DNA of 37,712 bases from UBA5314 sp964635975 (lineage in GTDB: Bacteria; Bacillota; Syntrophomonadia; Syntrophomonadales; Syntrophomonadaceae). The notes below the pieces were generated by a model that saw only the letters and a program-made list of their open reading frames with translations, was not told where the DNA came from and ran no database searches. The DNA lies in NCBI GenBank assembly GCA_964635975.1, contig CAZWPO010000025.1, forward strand, positions 1 through 37,712. Direction: 5' to 3'. Position numbers and translations under genes: made by a program. Numbering within the stretch: position 1 is the first letter of the stretch; the number at the start of each line of letters is the position of its first letter. Positions 1 to 8,447 of this stretch are shown one piece after another.

Positions 1-208
1 GACGGCAACATCGTTAACTTTCAACGTCAACGAGGTACCCGTCCCCTTGTTCGCGTCCGTCCCCTTGTTCGTTCCCCTGTTAAATGCAGGGTTTCTGATC
101 AAGTTGGCGTTTGTTTTCTAGAAGATGCTTGTGGGGGTGGACGCTCTGGACTAAAATGATAAAGGATATGGGGCGCAAGTTAGGAATTTTATATAAAAGG
201 TGGAAACG
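1..208. other. Leader region with dispersed-repeat copies
   Basis: No supported gene. Positions 39-53 and 57-71 carry the same 15-mer CCGTCCCCTTGTTCG with an 18-bp period, followed by a degenerate third copy near 71-81. This is the reverse complement of the ACAAGGGGACGG core found at 37639-37676. The remainder is AT-rich upstream sequence of the hydrolase gene, with no promoter I can defend. Confidence 0.6.
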
Positions 209-1150
209 ATGGGCTCTGTTCAAGCTGATTATGAAAGCCGCAGACGGATCGGGCGTAAGAGCCGGATCATTTTCTCAGCACTGCTTATATTATTACTTGC
301 CACAGGCTGTATACTTGGCATCTCGGGATATGTAGGATGGAACTTAACCCACCCTGTGCGCCAGTCTCTTGATGCCACACCTGGGTCAGTGGGAATTGTA
401 TATCAAGAGGTAAGCTTCCCGAGCAGAATCGATGGTCTAACTATGAGAGGCTGGCTGATGAGATCTTCCGAGAGCAGGGATACGGTAATATTTGCCCACG
501 GATATCGCAAAAATCGTCTTAATAGTGATGTGCCCATTTTGCCCATTGCCAGGGAACTACTAGCCCAGGGCTACAATGTGCTGATGTTTGACTTTCGCAA
601 CAGCGGTGAGTCTGAAGGCAGTGTTACATCGGTGGGGCAGTATGAAGTGCGCGACCTCCTCGGAGCGGTTGATTATATTAAAACGCAGCCTGATTTAAAC
701 GGGGAGATAGTATTATACGGTTTTTCTATGGGTGCATCGACGGCTATCATAGCTGGAGCTCAGGAGGAGGATGTTTCTGCCGTTATTGCGGATTCTCCTT
801 TTGCCGATCTTAAAACTTATTTACATGAAAACCTGAGCGTTTGGTCCGAACTGCCCTCAGTTCCTTTTAACCAGGCATTTTTCATAGTTGTACCACCCTT
901 GACTGGTTTAAGGCCGGATACAGTCAGCCCGGTAAGAGAGATCGTTAATTTTAACGGCAGGCCGATACTTTTAATTCACGGCCAGGCGGATATAGATGTG
1001 CCTATTGCAAACAGCCTTATGCTTCAACAGGCTTATCCCGATGTAAGATTGCTATGCGTACCAGGCGGCACTCATGTCAAGAACTATGAAGCCAGCCCGG
1101 AAGTTTATTTGAGCACGGTGAAAGATTTCCTTAATAAGATTAGAGAGTGA
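209..1150 (+). CDS. Membrane-anchored alpha/beta hydrolase
   Basis: A serine hydrolase of the alpha/beta fold, 313 residues from ATG 209. A GTG at 200 is in frame, but it lies inside the AAAGGTGG ribosome site that properly serves ATG 209. Residues about 19-42 form one hydrophobic segment after a basic stretch (RRRIGRKSR), so the enzyme is probably anchored with its catalytic domain outside. The nucleophile elbow is GFSMGAS (Ser173). The oxyanion side carries FAHGYRKNR, followed by FDFRNSGES, and the C-terminal part has GQADIDVP (acid) and GGTHVKN (His). This resembles FrsA/YqkD-like peptidase or esterase families; the substrate is unknown. The downstream uppP gene is co-directional after a 106-bp gap. 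Confidence 0.85.
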   Translation: MGSVQADYESRRRIGRKSRIIFSALLILLLATGCILGISGYVGWNLTHPVRQSLDATPGSVGIVYQEVSFPSRIDGLTMRGWLMRSSESRDTVIFAHGYRKNRLNSDVPILPIARELLAQGYNVLMFDFRNSGESEGSVTSVGQYEVRDLLGAVDYIKTQPDLNGEIVLYGFSMGASTAIIAGAQEEDVSAVIADSPFADLKTYLHENLSVWSELPSVPFNQAFFIVVPPLTGLRPDTVSPVREIVNFNGRPILLIHGQADIDVPIANSLMLQQAYPDVRLLCVPGGTHVKNYEASPEVYLSTVKDFLNKIRE

Positions 1151-1256
1151 GAAAGTCAATAAATGACTATACTCCTTGCAGATGCGGGCATGGCATGGGA
1201 ATATGATGGAATCTTTTTTATAACTAATATAAATAGCAGTTTGAGGAGGAAATACA

Positions 1257-2045
1257 ATGTTATTATGGCATGCAGTTTTGCTGGGAATAGTCCAGGGCTT
1301 GGGGGAGTTTCTGCCCATATCCAGTTCTGCGCACCTGTGGCTGCTTCCCTGGTTGTTTCAGTGGCAGTATTCTGGCCTTACTTTCGATATCGCTTTACAT
1401 GTGGGAACCCTGATAGCTGTGGTGGCTTATTTCTGGAAGGACTGGTGGGTGCTCCTGATGAGCGGCATCAGAGACAGGCAGAGCCAGGATGGCAAACTGT
1501 TCTGGTACCTGGTAGCAGCCACTATCCCGGGTGCGCTGGCCGGCCTTTTCTTTGAAGAATACGCGGAAACCCTCTTCCGTCAGCCTATATTGATCGGAGT
1601 AATGTTGATAGTAATGGGGACGATTTTGTATTGGGCCGACCAGAAGAGTGCAAAACTCGAAGAGCTGAGCAGCATGCGCTTCAGCGCCGCTCTAATCATT
1701 GGAATATCCCAGGCGTTTGCCATCATACCAGGTGTTTCGCGTTCAGGTATAACTATGAGCGCCGGCCTTTTGACCGGTCTGAACCGGGAAAGCGCGGCCC
1801 GCTTCTCTTTCCTGTTATCGACTCCGATTATTTTTGGGGCCGCCCTCGTCAAGGTGCCTGAACTTATGGAAAATCCGGCTATGATAGACATCAATTTTTT
1901 AGTGGGAATTGTCGTATCATGCCTGGTGGGGCTGCTCAGTATAGGGTTTCTGCTCCGTTACCTGCAGACGAAAAACTTTCTGCCTTTTGCCTGGTACCGC
2001 TTCGCTCTGGGCGCCCTGGTGATCGTGATCGCGATTATTCGCTAA
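1257..2045 (+). CDS. uppP: Undecaprenyl-diphosphatase UppP (BacA)
   Basis: An integral membrane phosphatase that converts undecaprenyl diphosphate to the monophosphate, recycling the lipid carrier for peptidoglycan; overexpression is known to give bacitracin resistance. The protein has 262 residues, the usual family length. Both signature motifs are present: QGLGEFLPISSSAH (residues 13-26, with Glu17 and the Ser cluster) and PGVSRSGIT (158-166, with Arg162). Several hydrophobic helices follow. ATG 1257 is preceded by GAGGAGGA at good spacing. A hairpin without a strong T-run follows at 2135-2154. Confidence 0.96.
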   Translation: MLLWHAVLLGIVQGLGEFLPISSSAHLWLLPWLFQWQYSGLTFDIALHVGTLIAVVAYFWKDWWVLLMSGIRDRQSQDGKLFWYLVAATIPGALAGLFFEEYAETLFRQPILIGVMLIVMGTILYWADQKSAKLEELSSMRFSAALIIGISQAFAIIPGVSRSGITMSAGLLTGLNRESAARFSFLLSTPIIFGAALVKVPELMENPAMIDINFLVGIVVSCLVGLLSIGFLLRYLQTKNFLPFAWYRFALGALVIVIAIIR

Positions 2046-2134
2046 TTTAAGCTGTGATGCCATACCGCAGGATATTGAAAAAGCAGCTTTATTTGAGAGC
2101 CTGCTTTAATTCATCATTTCTCTGTTACCACACA

Positions 2135-2154
2135 TCCCCACCTTCTGGTGGGGA
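2135..2154 (+). terminator. Perfect 8-bp hairpin after uppP
   Basis: TCCCCACC (2135-2142), loop TTCT, GGTGGGGA (2147-2154). The stem is perfect and GC-rich, but what follows (GTTTATCTCT) is only weakly T-rich, so termination is plausible rather than certain. A weaker AAAGCAG/CTGCTTT pair lies just before it at 2080-2107. Confidence 0.5.
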
Positions 2155-2547
2155 GTTTATCTCTGCATTCACCAATTGATTTGCCGGTCATCTCGGCCTA
2201 CCAAAAAGGCAAAAAAACTATATTAATGACAATAAGTCTAAAATCAAAATATTTTTATCACTTAATTATCATATTTAGGGGTAGGGTGCATATCATAGTT
2301 CTGTAGTGTAAAACAGAGTATACACCACTATCGGTTCACCGGCATTTCATCCTACGAAAGCCTGCGCAGGCAAAGATATAAATCTTCTTGAAAACTAAAC
2401 TGGCAGACACAGGCACGAAATGAGTCGTACTAAATTTATTGACAGGTGATTTAAAGGGTAATAGAATTGTTTTTGTGTCTATCCCAGATATAGTAATAAG
2501 TGGATAAAAATGCATGGAGGACATAATCTAATTAATGGAGGATTAGA
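2155..2547. other. AT-rich intergenic region before the PHA operon
   Basis: About 390 bp without a supported gene. The first half is AT-rich and unremarkable. The second half holds the sigma-A-like promoter at 2439-2467 and the GGAGGA ribosome site at 2537-2542. A second ATGGAGG string occurs at 2515-2521. Confidence 0.6.
2439..2467 (+). promoter_or_regulatory. Sigma-A-type promoter for phaE-phaC-phaJ
   Basis: TTGACA at 2439-2444 is a perfect -35. After a 17-bp spacer, TAGAAT at 2462-2467 matches TATAAT at five of six positions. Transcription would start near 2474, about 75 bp before phaE. This is the best vegetative promoter in the window. Confidence 0.65.
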
Positions 2548-3690
2548 ATGACGCAGAAAAACTATTTAGAAGAATGGCTTAACTTTCAGAAACAGGTAGT
2601 CGATTTTTTCCAGGACAGTATGAGTTTTAAGCCAGAAGATGAAGGGGAGGAAAAAGCGGCAGATATTATTGAGCTTAGTCTAAAGCCCGTGCAGGAATAT
2701 ATGCAGAAGTGGCTTGACGTGTCCAATGAGTTGTATAAGCAAACATTCAAGAGCCTTGGCGCCTATGAACTATACGAGCAGACATTTAAGAGTTTTGAAG
2801 ACAATTATTCGCAGCAGGAAATCATAAAGAAGATTTTTAACGGAGCAAACCTGTATCAGAATCTTAATAAATTTTGGATAGATTTAAGCGCTAGTATAAC
2901 GGATAAGGACAGCGACCCGTTCCAGTTCTATTCCAGGTGGAATCATGAATATATCAAGAACATCAATCAAAATGTCATCGCTTTTTTGCCTAAGCAGATG
3001 CAGGCGGTATTCAAGGAAACTATAGACGTTTGCGATATGTCAGCTGCTGCAGCCGGGAAGTTTTTCAAACCCTGGCTGGAAGAGGCGGTAAAGCTGCAAA
3101 ATCTTCTAAAAAAGAGCATGGGCGGAGACCATGACGCTTATATTGAGTTTAGCCGGATGTGGAGAGATAACTTCTCATCTTCATATGGAAAGATACTGAG
3201 TATGCCGCAGTTTTCTATGAATAGAGAGCAGATGCACAAGCAGATGCAGGCGGTGAACTCTCTAATAAAATTTATCAACTCTATGAACGAATATATGGCC
3301 ACCCTGGTCAAGGTCAACCAGGAAACTTTGAGCCAGATAGTAAAAGATTATCAACAGATGTTAACATCGGGCACTCATCCGAAGACCTTCAAAGAATTCT
3401 ATAAATTCTGGATAAAGCAAAATGAATCTGCCTACCTAAAGTTGTTTGGAACCAGTGAGTTTTCAGCACTTCTTTCCCAGGTGCTGGATGCCGGGGTAAA
3501 TTTCAAAAAAGAATTTGACAATCTACTGGAAAAAGAATTGGAGTTTTTGCCCTACCCGACCAAAACAGATATGGACAGTGTATATAAAACGCTGGATACC
3601 CTGAAAAGGGATATAAGGGCACTGAAGAAGGATGTGGCAGCTCTGAGAGAAGACAAATCCCGGGCTAAACGCCTGGCAAAGGAGGATTAA
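2548..3690 (+). CDS. phaE: Class III PHA synthase accessory subunit PhaE
   Basis: The non-catalytic subunit of the two-subunit (class III) polyhydroxyalkanoate synthase; it binds and activates PhaC at the granule surface. 380 residues, almost entirely helical and rich in Gln, Lys and aromatic residues, with no membrane segment. The N-terminus (EEWLNFQKQVVDFFQDS) and the repeated YEQTFKS segments fit PhaE. Residues about 335-372 form a likely coiled coil (TLKRDIRALKKDVAALRED). Identification rests largely on the immediate neighbour phaC, whose ribosome site (AAAGGAGG) lies in the last codons of this gene. The start ATG follows GGAGGA at 5-nt spacing. Confidence 0.9.
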   Translation: MTQKNYLEEWLNFQKQVVDFFQDSMSFKPEDEGEEKAADIIELSLKPVQEYMQKWLDVSNELYKQTFKSLGAYELYEQTFKSFEDNYSQQEIIKKIFNGANLYQNLNKFWIDLSASITDKDSDPFQFYSRWNHEYIKNINQNVIAFLPKQMQAVFKETIDVCDMSAAAAGKFFKPWLEEAVKLQNLLKKSMGGDHDAYIEFSRMWRDNFSSSYGKILSMPQFSMNREQMHKQMQAVNSLIKFINSMNEYMATLVKVNQETLSQIVKDYQQMLTSGTHPKTFKEFYKFWIKQNESAYLKLFGTSEFSALLSQVLDAGVNFKKEFDNLLEKELEFLPYPTKTDMDSVYKTLDTLKRDIRALKKDVAALREDKSRAKRLAKED

Positions 3691-3692
3691 GC

Positions 3693-4769
3693 ATGTCAGC
3701 TGTTTTAAATATAGATATCGAAAAAAATCTTGAAGAGATGTTTGCTGCGCAGAAAAAGATAATTCGCAGTGTGGATGTGCTTCTTAATCTGGACGATCCG
3801 AAATCGGATTTGACACCAAAAGAACTGGTTTATCAAGAAGACAAGATGAAGCTGTTCCATTACAAACCGCTGACCAAAAAGGTCAACAAGGTGCCTACTA
3901 TCATCATATATGCCCTGGTAAACCGCCAGTATATGATGGATATCCAGCAGGACCGCAGTTTCATAAAAAATCTTCTGGAGATGGGACTTGATCTCTATAT
4001 AGTCGATTGGGGCTACCCAACCGCCCAGGATAAATACATTACCCTGGATGATTATATCGACGTTTATATAGAAAATGCCGTAAATGAGGTGCTAAAGAGG
4101 ACCGGGCAGGAGAAGTTGAACATTTTAGGAGTATGCCAGGGTGGGACCTTTGCAGCCATTTACGCTGCCCTTAATCCCGATAAAGTAAAAAACTTAGTAA
4201 CAATGGTGGCTCCCATCGATTTTGAGGCCGGAGCTGCTGGCGGATTACTGTTCAAGTGGAGCCAAGATATGGATATTGACAACCTGGTTGATTCTATGGG
4301 CATTATTCCTGGTAATCTGCTGAATATAGGTTTTGACATGCTAAAACCCTTCCAGTTGATGGTCGATAAATATGTGGGAATGGTTGACAATCTACAAAAT
4401 GCGGAAAGCGCTGCCAACTATGTGCGCATGGACAGGTGGGTTCTTGACAGCCCCGGCCAGGCCGGTGAAGCCTATAGAAGGTTCATCAAGGAGCTCTACC
4501 AGGAAAACCGCCTGGTGAAGGGCACCCTCCAGATCGGTGGTAGGACAGTTGATCTTAAACGCATCATTATGCCGGTTCTGACTATTTACGGAGAGCATGA
4601 TCACATAGTTCCACCTTCTGCGACAAAGCCCCTGAATGATTATGTGGGCAGCGCTGACAAAGAACTGGCCGGGTACCCGGTCGGCCATATAGGCATGTAC
4701 GTAAGTGCTGATGCCCAGCACCTGATCGCCCCTGGGATAGGGGAATGGCTGGGTAGAAGAGATAAATAA
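3693..4769 (+). CDS. phaC: Class III PHA synthase catalytic subunit PhaC
   Basis: Polymerises (R)-3-hydroxyacyl-CoA, normally 3-hydroxybutyryl-CoA, into polyhydroxyalkanoate with release of CoA. 358 residues, the length of class III synthases. The lipase-like box is GVCQGG with nucleophile Cys148; the other triad members are Asp303 (GEHDHIVPP) and His332 (GHIGMYV). These positions are almost the same as those I recall for the Allochromatium vinosum enzyme. VDWGYP (104-109) is also typical. The gene begins 2 bp after phaE and must be co-translated with it. PHA storage is a known trait of syntrophic fatty-acid oxidisers, which suits the inferred host. Confidence 0.97.
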   Translation: MSAVLNIDIEKNLEEMFAAQKKIIRSVDVLLNLDDPKSDLTPKELVYQEDKMKLFHYKPLTKKVNKVPTIIIYALVNRQYMMDIQQDRSFIKNLLEMGLDLYIVDWGYPTAQDKYITLDDYIDVYIENAVNEVLKRTGQEKLNILGVCQGGTFAAIYAALNPDKVKNLVTMVAPIDFEAGAAGGLLFKWSQDMDIDNLVDSMGIIPGNLLNIGFDMLKPFQLMVDKYVGMVDNLQNAESAANYVRMDRWVLDSPGQAGEAYRRFIKELYQENRLVKGTLQIGGRTVDLKRIIMPVLTIYGEHDHIVPPSATKPLNDYVGSADKELAGYPVGHIGMYVSADAQHLIAPGIGEWLGRRDK

Positions 4770-4826
4770 GAGCGGATTTTTTGCAGTACTATGCCCCAAA
4801 ATATTTATAATTTTAGGAGTGGAAAA

Positions 4827-5294
4827 ATGATTGAGAATATATATGGTGAATTGGAAGTCGGCCAGATTGGTTTTGTTGAAAAGACCATCAGCGAGACCGA
4901 CGTCTATCAATACGCGGGTGTAACTGGTGATTTTAGCTGGCTGCACGTTAATGAAATGCGGGCCCAAAACGGGCACTTCAAAACCCGTATAGTTCATGGG
5001 ATGCTTCTTTTAGGCTTAATATCCAACGTGGTTGGCAATCAGAATCCAGGAGCGGGTACCATCTATCAATCGCAGTCGATCAAATTCCTGCGTCCCTGCT
5101 TCATAGGTGATACTATTAGAGCCCAGACCGAAGTTACCCAGCTTCTGGAGCATGGACGGGTGCTTCTCAATACCATCTGTGTAAACCAAAGAGGCGAGGT
5201 CTTATTAGATGGAGAAGCGATTGTAATTCCGCCGCGCCGGCATGTGGTCGATCTGCCCTGCCCAGGTTTATCGAAGCAGAACGCAATATTGTAA
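4827..5294 (+). CDS. phaJ: MaoC-type (R)-specific enoyl-CoA hydratase (PhaJ-like)
   Basis: Hot-dog fold hydratase expected to convert crotonyl-CoA-type enoyl-CoA to (R)-3-hydroxyacyl-CoA, the monomer PhaC uses. 155 residues from ATG 4827, which follows AGGAG at good spacing; an in-frame ATG at 4791 has no ribosome site. The hydratase-2 motif is GDFSWLHVNE (34-43) with catalytic Asp35 and His40, followed by RIVHGMLLLG and the hot-dog strand segment SQSIKFLRPCFIGD. Position three of the phaE-phaC operon, before a strong terminator, supports a monomer-supply role that drains beta-oxidation into storage. It could act on other acyl-CoA esters; chain-length preference is not readable from sequence. 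Confidence 0.88.
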   Translation: MIENIYGELEVGQIGFVEKTISETDVYQYAGVTGDFSWLHVNEMRAQNGHFKTRIVHGMLLLGLISNVVGNQNPGAGTIYQSQSIKFLRPCFIGDTIRAQTEVTQLLEHGRVLLNTICVNQRGEVLLDGEAIVIPPRRHVVDLPCPGLSKQNAIL

Positions 5295-5344
5295 AGCAAT
5301 TATTAGGGTTACAATCCCAACCTGAGATTTATAACTGACATAAG

Positions 5345-5382
5345 GCCCCTGGTCCGAAATACACGGATACAGGGGCTTTTCT
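5345..5382 (+). terminator. Rho-independent terminator of the PHA operon
   Basis: GCCCCTG (5345-5351) pairs with CAGGGGC (5370-5376), followed by TTTTCTCT. An inner TCCG/CGGA pair extends the stem. It lies 50 bp after the hydratase stop codon. Confidence 0.9.
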
Positions 5383-5608
5383 CTAGGGATAGAATTAATT
5401 GTTCAATTCTTCTTTTTTGGCATTCTCCATATTTGATTGTGATGTGGTCATAAAGCTACAAATTGCCATATTGGGGACCTAATATATTTCGCTATTTTTC
5501 GACACCAACCAGTATCTTCCTGTGCTAAAGTCTCACATAGGGGCATGCATATATTTACCCTATTTTTTGATAATTTCGGATGCAATACCTACTATTGGAG
5601 TGAAGATT
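5383..5608. other. AT-rich intergenic region
   Basis: About 225 bp of AT-rich sequence with a small AGAATT/AATTCT inverted repeat near 5390-5410. An open frame runs back to 5522, but it has no ribosome site until GTG 5609. I see no defensible promoter. Confidence 0.5.
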
Positions 5609-6115
5609 GTGACAGAAAGCAGCGAAGACCAGCATTATCAAGAAATCGCCTTAAGGAAAAGTCCGACCGGGATTCAAGGGCTTGATGAGATAACTAATGG
5701 TGGCCTGCCGCAGGGCAGGACCACACTGGTATGCGGAGCGGCTGGCTGCGGGAAGACCATGCTGGCCATGGAATTCCTGGTCAACGGTGCGGTTAGCTAT
5801 AATGAACCAGGGGTGTTTGTAGCCTTTGAGGAGACCGATCTTGAATTAATCCAGAACTTTGCTTCTTTGGGATACGACCTCAAGGACTTGATGGAAAGGA
5901 AGCTTCTGGGTTTAGAATATATTTATGTGGAGCGAAGCGAGATCGAGGAAACCGGCGAGTATGACCTGGAAGGCCTGTTTATTCGCCTGGCTTATGCGAT
6001 TGATTCAATCGGAGCCAAACGTCTGGTGCTGGATACAATCGAATCGCTCTTCTCCGGTTTTGAAAATGATTCCATCCTGCGTGCCGAGCTCCACTGTAAA
6101 AACGATGCTGAATAA
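5609..6115 (+). CDS. Truncated KaiC/RadA-like ATPase domain
   Basis: A RecA-fold ATPase of the KaiC family, 168 residues from GTG 5609 (TTGGAG upstream). It opens with the typical SPTGIQGLDEITNGGLPQGR, then Walker A GAAGCGKT (43-50), the catalytic Glu pair in FEET (73-76) and Walker B RLVLDT (138-143). A complete KaiC domain runs some 230-250 residues. This one breaks off after SILRAEL and ends with the unrelated tail HCKNDAE, so the region for subunit contacts and the C-terminal strands is missing. It overlaps the start of the kinase gene by 11 bp. Either a natural deletion has fused two genes out of frame or the assembly has joined them wrongly. Functional competence is doubtful. Confidence 0.75.
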   Translation: MTESSEDQHYQEIALRKSPTGIQGLDEITNGGLPQGRTTLVCGAAGCGKTMLAMEFLVNGAVSYNEPGVFVAFEETDLELIQNFASLGYDLKDLMERKLLGLEYIYVERSEIEETGEYDLEGLFIRLAYAIDSIGAKRLVLDTIESLFSGFENDSILRAELHCKNDAE

Positions 6116-6857
6116 AGAGGAATGCCGGGTGCACATCATTCGAGACCTGACCGCTGAAAAGGAGATGGAAGGCGAACTGGGCCGCCTGGAGCGCCTTAAC
6201 TTGATCGGGGAGATGGCAGCCAGCATCGGGCATGAAATAAGGAATCCCATGACCTCTATACGCGGTTTTCTACAGATGCTTTACACTAAAGAAAGCTACG
6301 AGGAGGATCGGGTTTTCTTTGATCTCATGATAGAAGAATTAGACCGGGCCAATGATATTATTACTGAATACTTGAGTATAGCCAGGGACAAAAAAGTGGA
6401 ACTGGAGCCGAACTTTATAAATGACATTGTAGTGTCTCTATATCCCATGATTCAATCCGACGCCAACTATCAAGAAATGAATGTGAAGCTGGACCTTGCG
6501 CAAACCCCGGCGGTAATGTTGAATGCCAACGAGATACGCCAGATGGTTCTAAACATGACTCGCAACGCTATAGATGCTATGCAGCGCGGCGGCACCCTGA
6601 CTATAGGAACCTATTCCGACCAGAGCGACACGGTGCTATATATTCAAGATGAAGGCTGCGGGCTGCCGCCCGATATGCAGGACAGACTGGGAACCCCCTT
6701 TCTTACCACCAAGGAAAAGGGGACCGGCCTGGGCTTAGCGGTGTGCCGCAGTATTGCCGACCGCCACAACGCCGTGATCGACTTTAAGACGGGAAGCCAG
6801 GGAACCACCTTTTTCATACGCTTCCCGGGAAGGGTAGAGCAGGTATTATTATTTTAA
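6105..6857 (+). CDS. Sensorless histidine kinase (HisKA + HATPase)
   Basis: The catalytic part of a histidine kinase, 250 residues if it starts at ATG 6105. Residues 8-30 (RVHIIRDLTAEKEMEGEL) look like the end of a PAS domain whose body is absent. The phosphoacceptor is His43 in SIGHEIRNPMTSIRGFLQML, a form common in sporulation-type (Spo0A phosphorelay) kinases. The ATP-binding domain has the N box (Asn154, NMTRNAIDAM), G1 DEGCGLP (182-188) and G2 GTGLGL (206-211). The start ATG overlaps the KaiC-like stop and has a poor ribosome site (GAGCT), so translation probably depends on the preceding gene. A weak hairpin (AAGGA/TCCTT, about 6889-6903) follows. Confidence 0.75.
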   Translation: MLNKEECRVHIIRDLTAEKEMEGELGRLERLNLIGEMAASIGHEIRNPMTSIRGFLQMLYTKESYEEDRVFFDLMIEELDRANDIITEYLSIARDKKVELEPNFINDIVVSLYPMIQSDANYQEMNVKLDLAQTPAVMLNANEIRQMVLNMTRNAIDAMQRGGTLTIGTYSDQSDTVLYIQDEGCGLPPDMQDRLGTPFLTTKEKGTGLGLAVCRSIADRHNAVIDFKTGSQGTTFFIRFPGRVEQVLLF

Positions 6858-6934
6858 GAGGATTGGACGGTTCTTCTGTCTGAGGAGCAAGGATCTGGTC
6901 CTTTTGCATCTTTATTTTGAAAGGAGGCATAGCA

Positions 6935-7867
6935 TTGAATAATCTTAACATCCCGTTAAATCAACCCTGGCTTAGCTATCGCAGCAATAATCCTTCCCTT
7001 TCGGTGCGTATGCTCAGGCTGCTTTTAACCCAAATGGATTTTCTGGACCCAATTAAAGCCCGGAAGAGAGTTAATATGATAGCCAGACTGGCTAAAATCA
7101 AAATGCCTGCAAATGTGAAGATCGAACCAGTGCGTATTGCAAAATGCAGGGCCACCAGAATTATGCCGGAGAACGCCAGTGAAGAAAAAGTAATTCTCTG
7201 CCTGCATGGGGGAGGATATATTGCAGGAGATGGGGCTTATTGCAACGTGGTGGCGGCTAACATGGCTAAATATACCGGGTGGCAGGCTCTGGCGCTTGAC
7301 TACCGCCTGGCTCCGGAGAATCCTTATCCGGCCGCATTGGAAGATGCTTTTGCCGTATATAATGAGCTTGTGCAACAGGGCATAAAGCCCTCCAACATCG
7401 TTTTATATGGGGATTCGTCTGGCGGAGGCCTATGCTTATCCCTCTGCCATAAGATTAAAGACAGCAGGATCGATTTGCCCGGGGCAATTATTGCCTTGTC
7501 TCCCTGGACGGACTTAGGGGCATCGGGAGAAAGCCATAAAACCAATATAAAGAAAGATCCCATCCTATTGTTTGTGAACGGGGGACCCGGATTTCATTAC
7601 GTTCAAGGCGAAAACGTGGAAAATCCATACATATCGCCAGCTTTTGGAGATTTCACCGGCTTCCCGAAGACTTTAATAATTGTTGGTGAAGATGAGATTC
7701 TACTTTCGGACTCCTTAACAGTAGGCGAAAAAGCCCACCAGCAGGGCGTTGATGTTCAGGTGCATTTGTGGAAAGGAATGATGCACGTTTTTCCAGTGAT
7801 GAGCAGACTGCTTCCCGAATCCAAAAAGGCCATGCAGGAAATATCCGCTTTTCTGAATAACCTGTAA
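6935..7867 (+). CDS. Alpha/beta hydrolase, hormone-sensitive-lipase family
   Basis: A carboxylesterase-type enzyme, 310 residues. Start chosen at TTG 6935 because AGGAGG (6922-6927) lies 7 nt upstream; an in-frame TTG at 6917 overlaps that ribosome site. HSL-family hallmarks are HGGG (91-94, oxyanion hole) and GDSSGG (159-164, nucleophile Ser161), with GEDEILLSD (acid) and GMMHVFP (His) near the C-terminus. ALDYRLAPENPYPAALED between them is strongly conserved in this family. No signal peptide, so cytoplasmic. It follows the PHA region, but nothing in the sequence ties it to PHA breakdown; a short acyl ester is the safer guess. Confidence 0.9.
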   Translation: MNNLNIPLNQPWLSYRSNNPSLSVRMLRLLLTQMDFLDPIKARKRVNMIARLAKIKMPANVKIEPVRIAKCRATRIMPENASEEKVILCLHGGGYIAGDGAYCNVVAANMAKYTGWQALALDYRLAPENPYPAALEDAFAVYNELVQQGIKPSNIVLYGDSSGGGLCLSLCHKIKDSRIDLPGAIIALSPWTDLGASGESHKTNIKKDPILLFVNGGPGFHYVQGENVENPYISPAFGDFTGFPKTLIIVGEDEILLSDSLTVGEKAHQQGVDVQVHLWKGMMHVFPVMSRLLPESKKAMQEISAFLNNL

Positions 7868-7875
7868 GAAGCGGG

Positions 7876-7924
7876 AACGGCCTAATATTTATATTATAAT
7901 ACAATAATAGAAATATTAGGCGTT
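7876..7924. terminator. Long inverted repeat between convergent genes
   Basis: GCCTAATATTT (7880-7890) pairs perfectly with AAATATTAGGC (7911-7921). With one bulged G the stem continues through AACG/CGTT. The 20-nt loop is AT only apart from a C and a G. It sits between the stops of the esterase (+) and the flavoprotein (-), the right place for a bidirectional terminator, although the stem is AT-rich. Confidence 0.5.
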
Positions 7925-7952
7925 ATAGAAAAATAATTGTAACCTTATGACC

Positions 7953-8366
7953 TCAGGCCTTGTAGGTTAAGGTAGATATCGGCAGTATACCGGTTATTTT
8001 AAAGATAAGGCAGTTCTTCAAAGGAAATCGGCCGTATCTGCTGGCCTCAAGCTTGGCTTTCATCATGTCGTAATTGGGGCCTTCGGTCTCATCGCCTACC
8101 AGCTCCACGGCTACCCGGATGCCGTCTTTGCTGTGGTTCTGATCCAGGACCAGGACCATGAAAACGCCCTTGCCGGTATCTTTAAGGTTGGCGTAAGTCT
8201 TTTCGGCTCCAAATCTGGCACATAATATGAGGTTGTCAGCGCGCATCTCCAGGACGGAGATGACGGCAATATTAACATTGTAATATTTGTCTACGGTGCT
8301 CAAGGTGGTGCTGGGCAGGTTAAGGTTTATAAGTTCGCGGGTTTTATCTATCAATGCCTGGTCCAT
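7953..8366 (-). CDS. Pyridoxamine 5'-phosphate oxidase-like split-barrel protein
   Basis: A small FMN-binding split-barrel protein, 137 residues from ATG 8366, which follows AAAGGAGG by 8 nt; an upstream in-frame ATG at 8396 is separated from any ribosome site. The pattern LPSTTLSTVDKYYNVNIAVIS followed by LILCARFGAEKTYANLKDTG matches PNPOx-like proteins. They range from oxidases and F420- or flavin-binding reductases to general stress proteins, so the reaction cannot be named. It is the last gene of a minus-strand group with the HDAC-like and HpaB-like genes (gap of 81 bp to the former). Confidence 0.75.
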   Translation of the reverse strand: MDQALIDKTRELINLNLPSTTLSTVDKYYNVNIAVISVLEMRADNLILCARFGAEKTYANLKDTGKGVFMVLVLDQNHSKDGIRVAVELVGDETEGPNYDMMKAKLEASRYGRFPLKNCLIFKITGILPISTLTYKA

Positions 8367-8447
8367 CAAGGATGCCTCCTTTTCATTTTCACTCATTGTC
8401 TGTATTTATGATGCTCCGATGGGACAGAAAATAAAACGGATCGGTAA

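Noticed and set aside
111..335. Frame overlapping the first hydrolase gene start
   Set aside because: It is out of frame with the hydrolase, lacks a ribosome site and has no recognisable features.
5522..5608. N-terminal extension of the KaiC-like protein from 5522
   Set aside because: No ribosome site there and the extra residues do not fit the family; GTG 5609 follows TTGGAG.
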